Positions 8,585 through 21,800 of a stretch of 64,000 nucleotides of DNA are shown here, one piece after another. The position numbers and the translations under genes are program-made. Within the stretch, counting starts at the first letter, position 1. Each line of letters begins with the position of its first letter. Source of the stretch: a virus; IMG/VR virus record IMGVR_UViG_3300025168_000053, positions 16,262 to 80,261 of that record. One strand, written 5' to 3'. Below the pieces are notes generated by a model. That model was not told where the DNA came from. It searched no databases and saw only the letters and a program-made list of their open reading frames with translations.

Positions 8585-10942
8585 ATGGGGCTTCACAGAA
8601 TCAAGAGCAAAGCCATTCGTTTCAATGGTTTTACGGATGGAATAGTCGTTCCAACAGGGCAATTCAAAGAATCGGGAGTCAATTTACTCCGCCCAACATA
8701 CGCAGGTGGATCGGCAACCACCACCAGTCAAGCAACCAAAATTGGTCGAAAACATTTGCCAAATGAAACGAACCCTCTCAATAACATATTGGGTGCATTT
8801 ACAATCAATGCTTACGTTGTTCCAAATTATGGTGGAACTGTTGTTGTTAAGCCAGAATGTTTTGAACTGAAAGTGGGCGACCCTTTCAAAGCAGCACCAA
8901 TTCAGTTCTCTATACATTGTATTGGCAGGGTTTTTACTTTGATTACCCCCTTTGACGTTAATACATTGATGGAATCTCATTCAGGGGCATATACTGGGGG
9001 TGAACACCTTCCAAATGACCTATCCGAAGGGGCGCAACCATTGATGCTCATTACTGCTCAATTTACAGGAGATGCAATGCGTTTGTATGTCAATACAAAT
9101 CTTGTTGCTTCATTGAATCTAATTGAACAGCGTATTTTAGATAACGTTTCATCGGATTTGTTTATCGGCGGGAGAGGGGGAGAGTTTCGAGGTATAATCG
9201 AAAGTATTCGCATTGACAGTGGCGAAGATATGCCAATCCTCGCCCCATTATCGGTTATTGATGATACACTGGGTTTTTGGGATTTTGAAGATGAGTTGCA
9301 TATACCCAATTTACATTTTTTCAATAACAGAAACGAAGCCACGCCGTATCAAGGAAGAGATGGAACTTCCGATCACAAAGAGAACTTTGAATTGCCTTTG
9401 GTTTTTATTGGATATGATTTTCAAAACATCAACGATTTGGGATATTTCAAGGTATATCAAAAGCCAGCACATCCAAACGGCAACGATGACTCATACTCAG
9501 CATTGGAAAAAATTGCTTCTTTTGCTACGGGAATTGAACTTGAAAAAATAAAAGAACAAACATGGTTTTCCACTTCTTTGAACTTAAACGCATACGCTTA
9601 CGGAACTAACATTGGAACGTTGGATTACTTAGCATCGGATCGAATTAAGCATTCAACGTTAAACGCAGTTATCAATCAATCTGGAACGCACCCAATAACT
9701 GGCCTTGCTAAAAGTGCAAGTGGTCGTTTAATCAATATGACATCAGGCTCGGACATAGCACTTGCCAATATCGCTGATTTAGATCCGATGGTTAATCCAA
9801 TTGAAAGAGTTCGGATTATCGCTCTCGATTTTGCTAATGACAGAATTATTTGTCAATCCGTTCACCTTGCTAATGATGCTACAAGCGGGGCTACAACCGA
9901 TAATCACCCAAAGGGTCAAGGAATGTTATTCGATCATGATGACGGAACTCCAATTTGGTTGGTTTTAGGGAATGCTGATTTGGTTATTGACGATGGGAAT
10001 AAAACGACATCGGCGGCGGTTGGGGGTCAAGTCACAAGACAAAAAGATGCTTTTACAAGAGCCATTTTTACTCAAGGGCAAAGATTCAATGATAAAAGCG
10101 GAAATGGCAATACTGCTTTTTTTACTTCAATTCAAAGTCGAATACCTTCAACTCTTGCAGCCTCACCGCCTTCAACTGAGGTATCATTGCCCGACCCCCC
10201 AAAGTTCAGTTCTTCATTGATTATGTGGCTTCCAGTAAGTGCTTTGACTGGTTTATCGGATGGGGCGACAGTCACGCATCTTCCCGATTATAGCGGGAAT
10301 GATTTTGGAGTTTATACCGTAGGAACATGGGCTTATGAGGCTCAAAGTGCAGTATTCAATTCATTCCCTGCATTGAAAATTACCTCAGCAACGGGCGCAT
10401 TGGTCAATATCGGAACTAACGATGGTGAATCAAAGCAAATAACTCACGATCTCACTACAAATGGTTTTACTGCCTTTTTCATGGTTCAAAGACCGTCTGG
10501 AACGTTAAGTGCAAATTATGATTTGATAGGGGAAAACGCTTCCACGCAAAAGACGTTTTTCGGACAAGACCCAAACCCCGATAAGTTCTTTTTGACAAAT
10601 CATGGGGCAACTACAATTGTAAGTGGTGCGAACTTGACTCAAGCAGGTTTGTTTTCAATCACCTTCAATCACACAACGACCAATGCGACACTTCATCATC
10701 ATTCAAATGCAGGTGGAACTTTTGTTGGAAAGGTTGTCGCAAATTATCGCTTTGACAATCGTTTGTTTGGTCTTTTCGGCAGGGCTTTAAGCACCAACCC
10801 TGCCGCTAAAACAGGAACGGCAAGCGATAAAGCCCCCCAAAATATGAGATTGGCTGAGTTCTTGCTCTATGACAGGGTTCTTACAGATGCGGAAAGACTT
10901 CAAGTTCAAGGTTATTTTATTGACAAATACACGGTGATATGA
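8585..10942 (+). CDS. Tail tip/fibre protein with two LamG (ConA-like) domains
   Basis: Encodes 785 residues. The ATG at 8585 lies 1 nt past the upstream stop; the frame is open further upstream inside the previous gene but that is not needed. An N-terminal jelly-roll (about 60-240; IQFSIHCIGRVFTLITPF, AMRLYVNTNLVASL, ESIRIDSG) and a second copy from about residue 542 (MWLPVSALTGLSDGATV to LAEFLLYDRVLTDAERLQVQ) follow the LamG/concanavalin pattern, with the typical ending D-R-x-L-T-x-A-E-R. Such domains bind glycans or proteins at the cell surface. It probably belongs to the tail tip and takes part in host recognition (inference). Confidence 0.65.
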   Translation: MGLHRIKSKAIRFNGFTDGIVVPTGQFKESGVNLLRPTYAGGSATTTSQATKIGRKHLPNETNPLNNILGAFTINAYVVPNYGGTVVVKPECFELKVGDPFKAAPIQFSIHCIGRVFTLITPFDVNTLMESHSGAYTGGEHLPNDLSEGAQPLMLITAQFTGDAMRLYVNTNLVASLNLIEQRILDNVSSDLFIGGRGGEFRGIIESIRIDSGEDMPILAPLSVIDDTLGFWDFEDELHIPNLHFFNNRNEATPYQGRDGTSDHKENFELPLVFIGYDFQNINDLGYFKVYQKPAHPNGNDDSYSALEKIASFATGIELEKIKEQTWFSTSLNLNAYAYGTNIGTLDYLASDRIKHSTLNAVINQSGTHPITGLAKSASGRLINMTSGSDIALANIADLDPMVNPIERVRIIALDFANDRIICQSVHLANDATSGATTDNHPKGQGMLFDHDDGTPIWLVLGNADLVIDDGNKTTSAAVGGQVTRQKDAFTRAIFTQGQRFNDKSGNGNTAFFTSIQSRIPSTLAASPPSTEVSLPDPPKFSSSLIMWLPVSALTGLSDGATVTHLPDYSGNDFGVYTVGTWAYEAQSAVFNSFPALKITSATGALVNIGTNDGESKQITHDLTTNGFTAFFMVQRPSGTLSANYDLIGENASTQKTFFGQDPNPDKFFLTNHGATTIVSGANLTQAGLFSITFNHTTTNATLHHHSNAGGTFVGKVVANYRFDNRLFGLFGRALSTNPAAKTGTASDKAPQNMRLAEFLLYDRVLTDAERLQVQGYFIDKYTVI

Positions 10943-13900
10943 TGGTTGATCTCAAAGAATCCAATGAAGACGGACTGGCTGGAATGTCAGGAATGACCGC
11001 ATACAACAGGGTTGATGGAGAGTTTTTCTTACATCAAATGCCGATTCCAGAAGAACAGGTGGTGAAGCAAACAATTCAAGGCGTTGTTGATGAGTTCATT
11101 TATTCCAGCGAAGAAGTCTCTCTTCAATCAATTCTAAAACAAAATGAGCCAGTCAAGATAACAGAAAACACATACATTGGTGAAACAAAGTCGGTTTATA
11201 ACCGAACTGAAACATCATACTCAACCGATTCAGGCGGCGATCCTTTCAACCGAATTATCATTCAAGGTGGTGCAGGTTCTTATGATGAAACATTGGCTAC
11301 AAATCTATCAGCATCAGTTCACGATGAGATAATTGCAGTTGCGGTTGATGACATAAGGCCATTTTTAATCAAGGGTCTTGATACAGATTACACAGGCGAA
11401 ATTAAAAACGACAAACCAACAAATGACGGCTACATTAAGCACTTAACCCCTACGGATCGAACTGTTATTGCATCAATTAAATCCCCTGCTATACTTACCT
11501 CAGCAGGTGGTCCAAGTCGCATATTGGTGTATTATGATGCAATTGATTTGACGGGAGAAGTTGTTGCTGGAACAGGTTTGACTCCTTCTCAAGTCAATCC
11601 TCGAATTAGGCCATATCATGTTCAAAGCAATAAACCATATTTGGTTGTAAAAAAGACTGTTCCATCTGGTTCAACACTGTTCAATATAGCGGGAACATAC
11701 CGTTCATTATCCGATATTTTGTTGAAACCCTACACCTCGGCACCTGGAACTGCTTCGGATGTTCAGTTGGAAGTTATTGCAGCAGGGGGCATTGTTGAAA
11801 TACCAACACAAGATTTCAAACGACCTATCAAATCTCATTTATTGAAGGCTCATGGTTTCGATGGTTCTTTTCCATCACCTTTCATCAACATTGAAAATTG
11901 CGTTTTAACCATAAAGGATGGTTTATCTGGATATGGTCGGCCTAAAGCAATTGAAAACACCAATACTCCCGATCCAACCGCCAATCCCTCACATCACGTT
12001 ATGACTGTTTCATCATCCGTTGGAGAAAACCTTACTGCTTACACAGGAACAACACAAACCCCTTCATCTTTCGCACGTTCCTCTTTACAAGTGTTCAACA
12101 TTCTTGATAATGAAATAACGCAAAATCAACATTTCATTTTAGTTGCACCAGCAAATCCCAACCGTTATGCTGGACTTGAAGACTTCTTATCGGCATCGGA
12201 ATCAGTAAATCCGCCATTGATTACAATTGAAATTGCTTTACTCAATGGTCGTGCGGAAGAGTTCAACACTTTGATTGGAAACGAGGGCGCAAGCCTTGAG
12301 ATAAGAGGCCGTTCAAACCTAATGGATGTGACCGATTCGGAGATCAAGCGCAACTTAAATCTTGGTGAAACAACTCCACTTAAAGAAATTGGGGATTTAG
12401 GAACTCCTACTGTCTCAATGACTTTAGGAGGTGTCGGTCAAGGTGGTGTTGATGTCAAGACTCAGCGAACTGAGCATGATTCATTAAAAGGATGGAAGGA
12501 TAAAATTGTCAGTTCTGGCAACGTTTCAGTTCGCAATGATAAGCAAACATCAACTGATTACGCATCAACACGTGCTTTGGTTGAGTTGCCTATTTTTCCG
12601 ACAATGTTTTTCGATAAAAAGGGGTTGTATGAGGAAATTGATGGAATTACAACGGGAGTCCACGCAAGAGGTAAAGAGTTCAAGATCGGAATTGATTGCA
12701 CTATGACGGCAATGAATCGGGTTCAAATGCAAACCTATGAGGCTCGAAATGCTGTTGATTGGGGGGCAGTTGGAGGGGCTACAATTACTTACAATGATCG
12801 AACCGCTTTGAGTAAAACAGATACCCCTTATTCATTTGGTTTGAAAGCGATTCACCCTAAGATTCAAGCCGTCATTGCGTCTATTGGAACGCCTGGGGCT
12901 GCAATAGATTACATCACTGTGGATAGTGTTGATGCCTTTGTAAATGACACCTTACAAGGCGTTGGCGGTATAAATCGAAATACAAGTTCAGGGGAACTGG
13001 GGCAAAAGTTCTATGTTCTTGTTGGGCAAGGAGAAGTTTCAGCAACAAGCACTTATGATTTAAGTTATGCAACTTACTTCCACATGAGGGTTTGGAAAAT
13101 TGATACCTCGAACAACCGTCTTTACATTGACAAGGCTTTTTTGCGCCACCCAAGAGCCGACATTACACAAAATCTTACTTCATCTTCACCTGCGGCATCA
13201 GCACTATTGCGAGTTGGAATGTCAGTTCAAATGGGCGGCGTTATTGTCAATAATTTAGCATCACATAACGCTGAAATGGCGGTTGATTGGGGGAATGCAA
13301 ATATCCCCGCCGCCGCAATTCAAACGGCTATCCAAGAATGCGTTGGCATGTCTTCCTCAATTTGTTCATTTCAAGGGACAACTCATGAACTTGGGATGGG
13401 TTGCCTCGAATGGGATGTTTTCAATGAATGGGGGCATGACAACAACAGGCAGTTGAAAGAACCAATTGAAGTAAAAAGTGTTTCAAACGGTTTGGCGGGG
13501 ATTAAAAGTGATGGAACAGGACTCACCTCAGTTCAAGTTCAACATATCAATTTTCGACATATCGCCTTAAAATCCGCCAGTTTTGAAGAAGCCGTGAATA
13601 ATTTGATTCGTAAAATAAACATGGCGGGTCATCCAGATGCAATTGAGATCGGTATTTTCGATGCGAATGATGCGGATTTGACACCAGGAAGTGCTTACAC
13701 ATCCCACATGGGTTATGTTCGTGCCTTCTTAGGTGATGCCGTTGAATCAAGAGATGGTGAAGACGGAGTTTCTATTGTCATTCATAGCACAGTTCCAGGT
13801 GCGTCAGGTCGCAACTTTGCTGTCACACTATCAAACGACTCATATTATCCTTATCGCCCAATTCAGGCTTTTGGTCATGGTGGCTTATTGGCTACAAATA

Positions 13901-15882
13901 GCAGATCATACCAATTGAACTCATTCCCTGCACCTATGCCTATTGGTGCTGATGGAGAAACATACGCCCCAATAACGACATTTACTGGGGCGGTTCACGG
14001 ACCAATTACCCACCCCCATGATGCTTTGAATACGCAAAGAACTTACAATGGCATTGGGCAAAGAATGACAGTCACGACTAAGGCAACGAGTTCGACACTT
14101 AGCGCACCCTATTCATGGGATGCTGGAAATAATCGAATGAGTTATGTGGTTGTTGATGGGAAGGCTGCGGATTACAGAATGAGGGCGAATGGAACTGGCA
14201 AAGGAGGCATTGTGAGAATCAATGGTCGGTATGCAACCTTTGACGATTTAAGAGTAAATTATGACTCAACCGTTTATAATCATGATGAGATGTATTTTAT
14301 CAACGTCACACCATTGATTGAACCTGATAAGTTTGAAGACAGTTTCAAGAACTCAGGAGGAACAAATGTGACAGGTCTTGAGGTTGAAATTGTATATCCC
14401 TTGATGGATTCGGAAGGAATCATTTTCTTTGGTGGAGGGCATACTGGCCTTACATTCGACATAAGCGATGGATCGAAAAACGATTATTCCAATTTTTACA
14501 AACACCCGCTTGCCAACGGACCAACTGGTTTTTCTGGTTTCCAAAATCTCGGCAGATTCAGCCAAGCCCATGCTGTATTGGATTTTACCGATATTGTCAA
14601 TGAAGATACAATCAATGACGATACGCTTAGAGGGCTACATCATAAAACCATATTTAATTCAAACAATGAGCCAGAAGGAAAGTGTGCTTTCTATTGTCGT
14701 GTCGCTAATGGCGTTCATATTGGAGAGGATGTGTTTTACAATCCCTCCGCTTCTGGATCCGCAGCAGCGACCTACAATATGCACACTTCAAACGGAGTTC
14801 AACCAGGAATGAGAGAGGAACTTTACAATCGAAAGGTAAGACTCTCAGGTGACTTTGTTAATGATCTTGCAGGTCCAACGAATGGAACAGAAGTCACTCC
14901 AACGGGGGCATCTTTAGACATTAAAGAGTTCATGTTCGGCCATTCAATTGCTCTTTTCAACAATAACGGTGGAACAATCGAACATGAACATGGAGAAGTC
15001 AAAGATTTTGTTGTAGCAGGGAATACGGATTGGTGCGTGTCATGTGTTGTTAAACAAGGGTCGCATCAGCCATATTATCCAACTGGTCCAATTTGGCATG
15101 GAATTACGAATGATGGAACTACGGCTGGAAAGCCGTATGGATTGCATTTAGGGGCGCAACCAACTACTGCCAGCCCTGGTGCAGCAAACGTATTCCCAAT
15201 CACTTTTGCGATCTCATATCCAAAGCCAGTTGGGAGTCCAGTCGCAGTTAGCGTTCTTTGCCCTGCCGCAACGCCATCTGGAACTGTTGAAATCCGAGGT
15301 GGCGGTTGGACTTTCATAATGGCTGGAAGAGTCGGAGGTTTGTCATTTTTGTATTTAGGAAATACTGCGGGGATTACAAATCCATTGTCAGGGGCAAGCG
15401 AAGTGGGTATTTTTGATTATTCGGATTTTCTTTTGAATACGACAGATAACAATTATCTTGTAGGGATAGGTCCAAACGCAAGATCTTCATTTGATACTCG
15501 TTCCAATTCATACGGAGGGGGTGTTCCCGATCACCCTAATGTTTCAGCAGGTCAAAACACAATAAGAGATATTGATATGACTTTGATTGGAGGTGCTTTA
15601 ATTGGTGCGCCTTTCATCCATCACCTTGCGCCAACTACGACTCAAGGAGGGCATACACAGCCACCAATTTCAGGCTATTTTACTGAACTTGCCTCCCCTA
15701 CACAAACCTATGGGGTTGTTGCTGCTCAAGCATTTGGTTCAGGAACGGCAACTCATGGCACTGGAACAAACCATGCTGGACCAATTCATTTCAACGGATA
15801 TTTAGGCGAAGTTGCTTTATGGAAGCGCAGTTTGTCATTTGCTGAGGCGCAAGAATGGTTCAACTCCAGAACCGTGTGGTGA
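10939..15882 (+). CDS. Large tail tip/fibre protein with C-terminal LamG domain
   Basis: Encodes 1,647 residues; the ATG overlaps the previous stop (ATGA). It is rich in Asn, Thr, Ser and Gly throughout, as expected for an extracellular beta-rich structural protein. From about residue 1,310 a ConA/LamG-like domain can be seen (DWCVSCVVKQGSH, WTFIMAGRVGGLSFLYLGN, and the closing FNGYLGEVALWKRSLSF followed by AEAQEWF). Earlier regions (about 150-400) contain strand-rich repeats without a recognised family. It is likely a baseplate or fibre component working with its LamG-bearing neighbours. Confidence 0.6.
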   Translation: MMVDLKESNEDGLAGMSGMTAYNRVDGEFFLHQMPIPEEQVVKQTIQGVVDEFIYSSEEVSLQSILKQNEPVKITENTYIGETKSVYNRTETSYSTDSGGDPFNRIIIQGGAGSYDETLATNLSASVHDEIIAVAVDDIRPFLIKGLDTDYTGEIKNDKPTNDGYIKHLTPTDRTVIASIKSPAILTSAGGPSRILVYYDAIDLTGEVVAGTGLTPSQVNPRIRPYHVQSNKPYLVVKKTVPSGSTLFNIAGTYRSLSDILLKPYTSAPGTASDVQLEVIAAGGIVEIPTQDFKRPIKSHLLKAHGFDGSFPSPFINIENCVLTIKDGLSGYGRPKAIENTNTPDPTANPSHHVMTVSSSVGENLTAYTGTTQTPSSFARSSLQVFNILDNEITQNQHFILVAPANPNRYAGLEDFLSASESVNPPLITIEIALLNGRAEEFNTLIGNEGASLEIRGRSNLMDVTDSEIKRNLNLGETTPLKEIGDLGTPTVSMTLGGVGQGGVDVKTQRTEHDSLKGWKDKIVSSGNVSVRNDKQTSTDYASTRALVELPIFPTMFFDKKGLYEEIDGITTGVHARGKEFKIGIDCTMTAMNRVQMQTYEARNAVDWGAVGGATITYNDRTALSKTDTPYSFGLKAIHPKIQAVIASIGTPGAAIDYITVDSVDAFVNDTLQGVGGINRNTSSGELGQKFYVLVGQGEVSATSTYDLSYATYFHMRVWKIDTSNNRLYIDKAFLRHPRADITQNLTSSSPAASALLRVGMSVQMGGVIVNNLASHNAEMAVDWGNANIPAAAIQTAIQECVGMSSSICSFQGTTHELGMGCLEWDVFNEWGHDNNRQLKEPIEVKSVSNGLAGIKSDGTGLTSVQVQHINFRHIALKSASFEEAVNNLIRKINMAGHPDAIEIGIFDANDADLTPGSAYTSHMGYVRAFLGDAVESRDGEDGVSIVIHSTVPGASGRNFAVTLSNDSYYPYRPIQAFGHGGLLATNSRSYQLNSFPAPMPIGADGETYAPITTFTGAVHGPITHPHDALNTQRTYNGIGQRMTVTTKATSSTLSAPYSWDAGNNRMSYVVVDGKAADYRMRANGTGKGGIVRINGRYATFDDLRVNYDSTVYNHDEMYFINVTPLIEPDKFEDSFKNSGGTNVTGLEVEIVYPLMDSEGIIFFGGGHTGLTFDISDGSKNDYSNFYKHPLANGPTGFSGFQNLGRFSQAHAVLDFTDIVNEDTINDDTLRGLHHKTIFNSNNEPEGKCAFYCRVANGVHIGEDVFYNPSASGSAAATYNMHTSNGVQPGMREELYNRKVRLSGDFVNDLAGPTNGTEVTPTGASLDIKEFMFGHSIALFNNNGGTIEHEHGEVKDFVVAGNTDWCVSCVVKQGSHQPYYPTGPIWHGITNDGTTAGKPYGLHLGAQPTTASPGAANVFPITFAISYPKPVGSPVAVSVLCPAATPSGTVEIRGGGWTFIMAGRVGGLSFLYLGNTAGITNPLSGASEVGIFDYSDFLLNTTDNNYLVGIGPNARSSFDTRSNSYGGGVPDHPNVSAGQNTIRDIDMTLIGGALIGAPFIHHLAPTTTQGGHTQPPISGYFTELASPTQTYGVVAAQAFGSGTATHGTGTNHAGPIHFNGYLGEVALWKRSLSFAEAQEWFNSRTVW

Positions 15883-15888
15883 TGATTT

Positions 15889-18800
15889 ATGGCTGAAACC
15901 TTTTCACGTGTTCTTGAACCCGCTAAGAATGAATCTTGGGGAAGCACAAGCACTGGAAAATACCCGTCTGGCGTATTTGCGATACACCTTACTTACCCCG
16001 ATACTGGATATTTAGACAGCGTGACAAATTGGGTATCTGGAACTAATACAGGGAGTTGGAAACAAGGACTTACAGTGCTTGTAAAAACACCATTAGCCGC
16101 CACAGGTTCAACAATAGCGGAAGCATCCAATGGAAACGTTATCGCTGTTGATTTGAAAGCGGCGGCTACGGCGGCTCTCACTGGTGATGGGAGTTGGGAT
16201 TTAGGATCGGAAAATGCAACCCGTATGATTGCCGCTAAAATCAATTCAAGACGAATAAAAATGATTGGCGGTCATAGTCGGACAAAATACTTGAAAGCAA
16301 CTTATGTTCGTCAATCTTTGCCTCATAAATACCAAGTTTTGAGCGCAAGGGCTGGTGCTGGTTCAGCAAACGTTATCAATTTAGAATTGGCAACGTGTAG
16401 TCGAAGTGGATTCCCAACTGAATTGAAAAACGATTTTATTTTACGGGTTGAAAATGCAAGCAGCACGAAAAATGTCACTAACGGTGATTATCAAAATCCC
16501 GCTTTGAGGTGGCTACGATCTCCCGATGGAGGGGCGTTTAATGCGGTTGTTGAAGCAACTATTGGTTCTTCAAATATCAATGGATCTCCAACAGGCGGGT
16601 TAGCACTTGCAGGTGATGTCTTAAACAACGATTTCACACTTATTGGCGAATCTCCAAAACATACAATTGTCCTTTCATGGCTTCATAAAGGTCCAACAGA
16701 TGGGGATTATTGGGGTGAGCAAAACGGAGGTCCATTTATTCAAGGAATGGGGGCAATCGGAGTTCATCGTTTAGTCGCAAAACCGATGGATGGCGGGAAT
16801 AGAGGAATACCTGCTGTTAATTATTCTTCATCAAATGGTAAGGCGGCAACAGCGCATACTACGGGAGAAGGATTCAACCGTTTTTCAATTGAAGGTCTTA
16901 ACTCATGCAATATGCCTGATATGCCCCCCCCTGATTTTCATTCTATATACCCTACAATTCGAGGTATCACGACAGTTCATCCAAATGCAAAGACGGATGC
17001 GGTGACAAATAACAGATTGAGAATACAGCCATTGGAATATGGAACTGAGTTCCCGATAATGGGAACCGCAGGTGGTCAAGGGATTGGCGTTGAAACAGGC
17101 TATAACCACGCATTTTCTGGAACGGATGCTCAAGCCTATGTTCCGACAGGTTCTAATGGCATTCACATCAAAAATATATCCGTTTCAAATACCAATTATA
17201 TTGCGTCAATCTCAAGTTCATTATTCTCGGATTCGGGCTATGCACGTGAGATAATGACGACTATGACCGTGAATGATGAAAAGGTCATTGGTTTTCAAAT
17301 CAGCAATGAAGAACGTGTTTTTGAGGACATCGAAGTTATTGATGATTTAGGGAATACAATGACCCTTAATGGTGGCTCACCCTTTGGAACTGTTATTCGA
17401 GATTACAAAATAACAAATGAAAGAGAAGATAAATCAACTGGCAACCTATTTTTAGGTCCATCAAACCCTGGTGGTGAAGTTGAACCGAACTTGCGAATCC
17501 AACTCCCAAAGCAAGAAGATATTCCTGGTGGCATATTTGTCCGAAGCGGTCATGATCGTGTGCAAGCATGGTCGAATCAATCATGGGGCATGGGTGGCCT
17601 TTCAGCACCAAATCCGCAAGTGGCAGGTATTCTTGAAGCAGATGGAAAACCTTCTCAGTATGACACCCATGACCGTTCTTTGATTTTTCATTGTCAGCGA
17701 ATTATCGGAGATCACATTGAAGACATATTCGGATTATCAGCGAATCAAGAAAATGGCGGTGCATCATCAGGAGAAACCCGCATCTTTTCAGCACATCGGG
17801 CATCTGATCATGTGGAAAGAGGAAGCCTTCTAAGACAGACAAATAATGGAGTCGAAACAGGCAATTTATTCCCCCATCACAGAATAAGATTTGGAAGACA
17901 GGGGCATTCTTTTGTCATGCCTTTTTGTCATCGTGGAACTCCTATGTCGTTAAGGCGACAATTGCACCGATCTCACGGCTCGGCTTATTCTCTAATGTTT
18001 GAAGGTGAAAGCGAGTATAAGCATCATGGATTTGGAAATGGTGCGGCAACAAATACCTCATCTGTATTCCAACTTGACACCATAGACGTAAAGAACTCAG
18101 GGAGTTTATACGATACTGGGTCTTTTGCATCCGATGGATTACCTCTTGATGAAATCAAAGGAAAAAGACATTTTGATGCCGACGTGAAATACACCTCAGC
18201 GACCCATAGAAGTGTTGCTGATTTCTTATTCGCACCAGGTCAAAAACACACCAATGTTGAAGGAACTCCTGAGTTTGTATCGTTTGCTGAAAGCGGCATT
18301 GATGGTTCAATTCCAACTGGTTCAGCAACTAAATTAAATCTTCAAGGAAGCACTTTTTCTGTAAGAAACAGGCATAATACAGCCAGTGAAGTTATGGTAA
18401 ATGGATTTTTTATCAACAATTATATTGGCATGGGAGGAAGACCTGAGCCAATTAAGATAATGGCGCAAGATTCTCAAAACAACTTCTTTGTTAGAGGCCA
18501 CCATGAAGGAATCATTATACCACGTGTAGCGACTGAATTAGCCACTGTTCCTCCACTATTGGTTCACGATCCAGAAAGGATGAATGCAAGTCGAGATGAC
18601 GGCCAACGTGATTTTGGTTTAATCAAAGGAAGTGAAACCATTTCAGGTGGAACACCAGACGCATTCCTTTGTCATTGGTTGGCTGAGTATAGCCATCCGA
18701 TTTATTTTGGAACTACAAGAGAGCATTACATGACATTCCGTTATCGTGAATCGGGTATGCCACGTGCCGTTAGTTATCCATCTGTAAATGGATTGCTTTT

Positions 18801-21800
18801 ACGCAATCATTCTAATTCAACAACTGAGGGGCAACCTGAAAAGGCTTTGCCATTTGAAAGAATGTATGTTGCTCAATGGCTACAAAATTATGGCTACAAT
18901 GCCCTAAATGCAGGGGGTCATGGGAACGTTGAAGGCTTGAGAGCGTGGAATGCTGTCATGATGGGGCATACAACAATTCGAGAAGCAAATGGAACTATTC
19001 AACTGTATAATCAAAATGGAACTAAACGCCTTTCACGTGGAGAAGGTATTGGAGATTCTTTGAATCCGAGCAGAATACGTGTCGTAAAAGGTATTGACTT
19101 AGATGGTGATTCGGAGGACTTAAACCGCTTATTCTATGTTCCAGAACCTTATGTTGGAATTGATATTAGCCGAAGATTGCCTGTTAGAGCATGGGGAATA
19201 AGAGGTGCAACAAATCCTATCACTATTTTAGGCGGCGATCCTACGGAAAATCAAAACACGTATGCAAATCATCTCCCTGTGAGATTCGATGGTGGGCCAC
19301 AAGACTCACAACAAGAATCGGCTTACCCTATATCGGCGGTGGATGTTTCCTCAATGCCAGTTCCAAGTGGAGGTTCTAATTATGTTGAAAAATCAGTTCC
19401 AGTTGGATTTGTTGCTAATGACTTTACGACTGAGGCTCACCCCTTTGAAAGAAACATAAGGCAAAGCAATGACCCAATTAGGCAACAAGAAGTTCCAATT
19501 GGGATCGGTGCGAGTTTAGGTATTACTCAAAATGGAATGCTCGCCCCTGATGCGATGGCCGCAGGTGCTTGGGATTATGAATTGAATGATTTGAGGCCAG
19601 AAACATTACCCCTTAGCAATCCTGTGTTATGGTTGAAGGCTGATTCTTTGAACTTAGACGATGGCGCATCTGTCGCTTCATGGACTGATTCATCACCCAA
19701 TAAATGGGCATTTACTCAAGGAACTGCCTCAGCGCAACCATCTTTGGTTAAACGTGATGCTGATTTCAACCTAAAACCTCATGTTCATTTCGACGGGGGA
19801 GATAACCTCGCTGTTTCTTTTGATGCAAAATTGAACCCAAATAACATGACTGTTTTTGTTGTATCAACTGTTGATTCGGACAATAACGCATATCATGGAA
19901 TCATAGATAATATGAATGGGAATACTGGGTGGCTTCTTTACGCCAAGATGAGTGGTTCGGACAATTATTGGCAATGGAGAACTGGAACTGGTTCTGGGCA
20001 AACAATAATTTCAGCCGCCGCCGACACCGTAGTTCCAAACACACCTTCGATAGTGACATTGAAAATGCAGGGAAGCAACGGGGCAGGTGGGGGAACAACA
20101 ACTCAAACATTATCTGTTAATGGCAAATCCGAGGCAACATCAAGTGCGGTATTTACTAAGAAAACGGCAACAACAAGCACACCAATGCTCGGCAAAGTCG
20201 GGTCATTCCAATTAACGGGTCAAATGGCCGAGGTGATTATTTATGATCGAGATTTGACTACGGCTGAACAGTATGAAGTTGAAGCATACTTGTCTCGAAA
20301 ATACGGAGTTTCAATATCAACATCGGCATCATCGTCACATACAGGAATACTGCACCCAGTTGATACAATCCCAATCAACAAAGGGAGTGATCCTTTCATT
20401 GACCTTGTTCAAAGAAGTGGAAGCCCAAGTTATCCTCAACAGGATTCAGCAGGTGCATTCTTGACTCCTGATGATAGAAGATTCGGTCATGGAAGCAACT
20501 TTTACCATCTTAGAGGCAACGCTTTACACGCTAACTATCACGCCATAAATGAAACAAAAGGGCGTTTTTCATATCCACCAGGCGGAATTGCTGAGGCCGA
20601 AATCGCTTCAAATGCAATTTCACGTGTGACTCCAGATTTAATGGCTGAAATCTCCGATACACGACAGATACAATCTCGAACAGAACCACGCTTAGGATTG
20701 GTTATGGAGGTTGAAAGTGAGCGTAAAGAAAATAAGAACGTGGATTATGCAGTTGTTGGAACAAGAGCAGTTTCGCTGCATACCGACAAAATGTTGGGTT
20801 ATCAATTCCCAGTTCTTCCATCGCACGTCATAAATACTTACTTCGCAAATAGCGGATTTACGACGAATGGAACAGGTTCAACATCAACGAAACCTGATTT
20901 CTCTAAAAAGCCAACATGGAGTCCAGATTCCAATTCGGCTAAAGGTGATGTGTTGGGGGCATTTTCAAGCGATACGACCAGAAGCGATTTCAAGACTCAC
21001 GCTTTAGACGCTTGGGCTGTTCGTGGCGTTTCCGATCTTCCCGCATGGGGCGGAGTATATATTCTCCGAAAAACATACTTGAGGCGTGAAGAAGATAGCG
21101 ACACTTTGAGAACAGAAGTGGATGGCGGCAATGGAAAGGCAACTCCTTCTCACCCAACCAGAAGGTATGTTGATTACATTGTAAGACCTGTAAGGCCGTT
21201 GAAAATGTTTGGTTTTGCATCCGATGTATTACAAGACGGTTGGACTCTCGGACCAAGATGTAAGATTTCAACGGCTGGATTTAATCATCAGCCGTTTGCA
21301 CGTGACAAGCGGTATGGAATCTTTGAAATGAATGCTTTGAGAGGGGTCAATGGCATCGAACCTATCACCTCCGCAACCTCGGCCTTTACAATGGATTATC
21401 CAGATGCAAACGATTACGACGTGACTTGGCATCTCATACCTACTGCAAATATGCTTCAACATTTCAAATCCGATGCACACCGATTCGATGATTCAGGAGA
21501 GTTTAACTCAAAGATTGAGGCTCGCTATTCACAAGCAACTCATACTGGCGGTGGCGAACCAGTCTATCAGTCGGAAACCAAGTATTCAGTTCAAAATGGA
21601 ATAATGGGAGATCATTCAATACACGCCAAAGAATCAAAAGCAACACAAGCAAAACAAGCGTTGAGGATTTACCCAAATGTCACCGTAGTTGCTCATAAAG
21701 GGGGAAGCGTGTATTCAGTTGATGAAGGATCGGTTCTTCCAGCAGCAGGTTATCTCCTTGCCCTTGATTTCAAAGGGCTTTTGAAATACACACGTTCTGG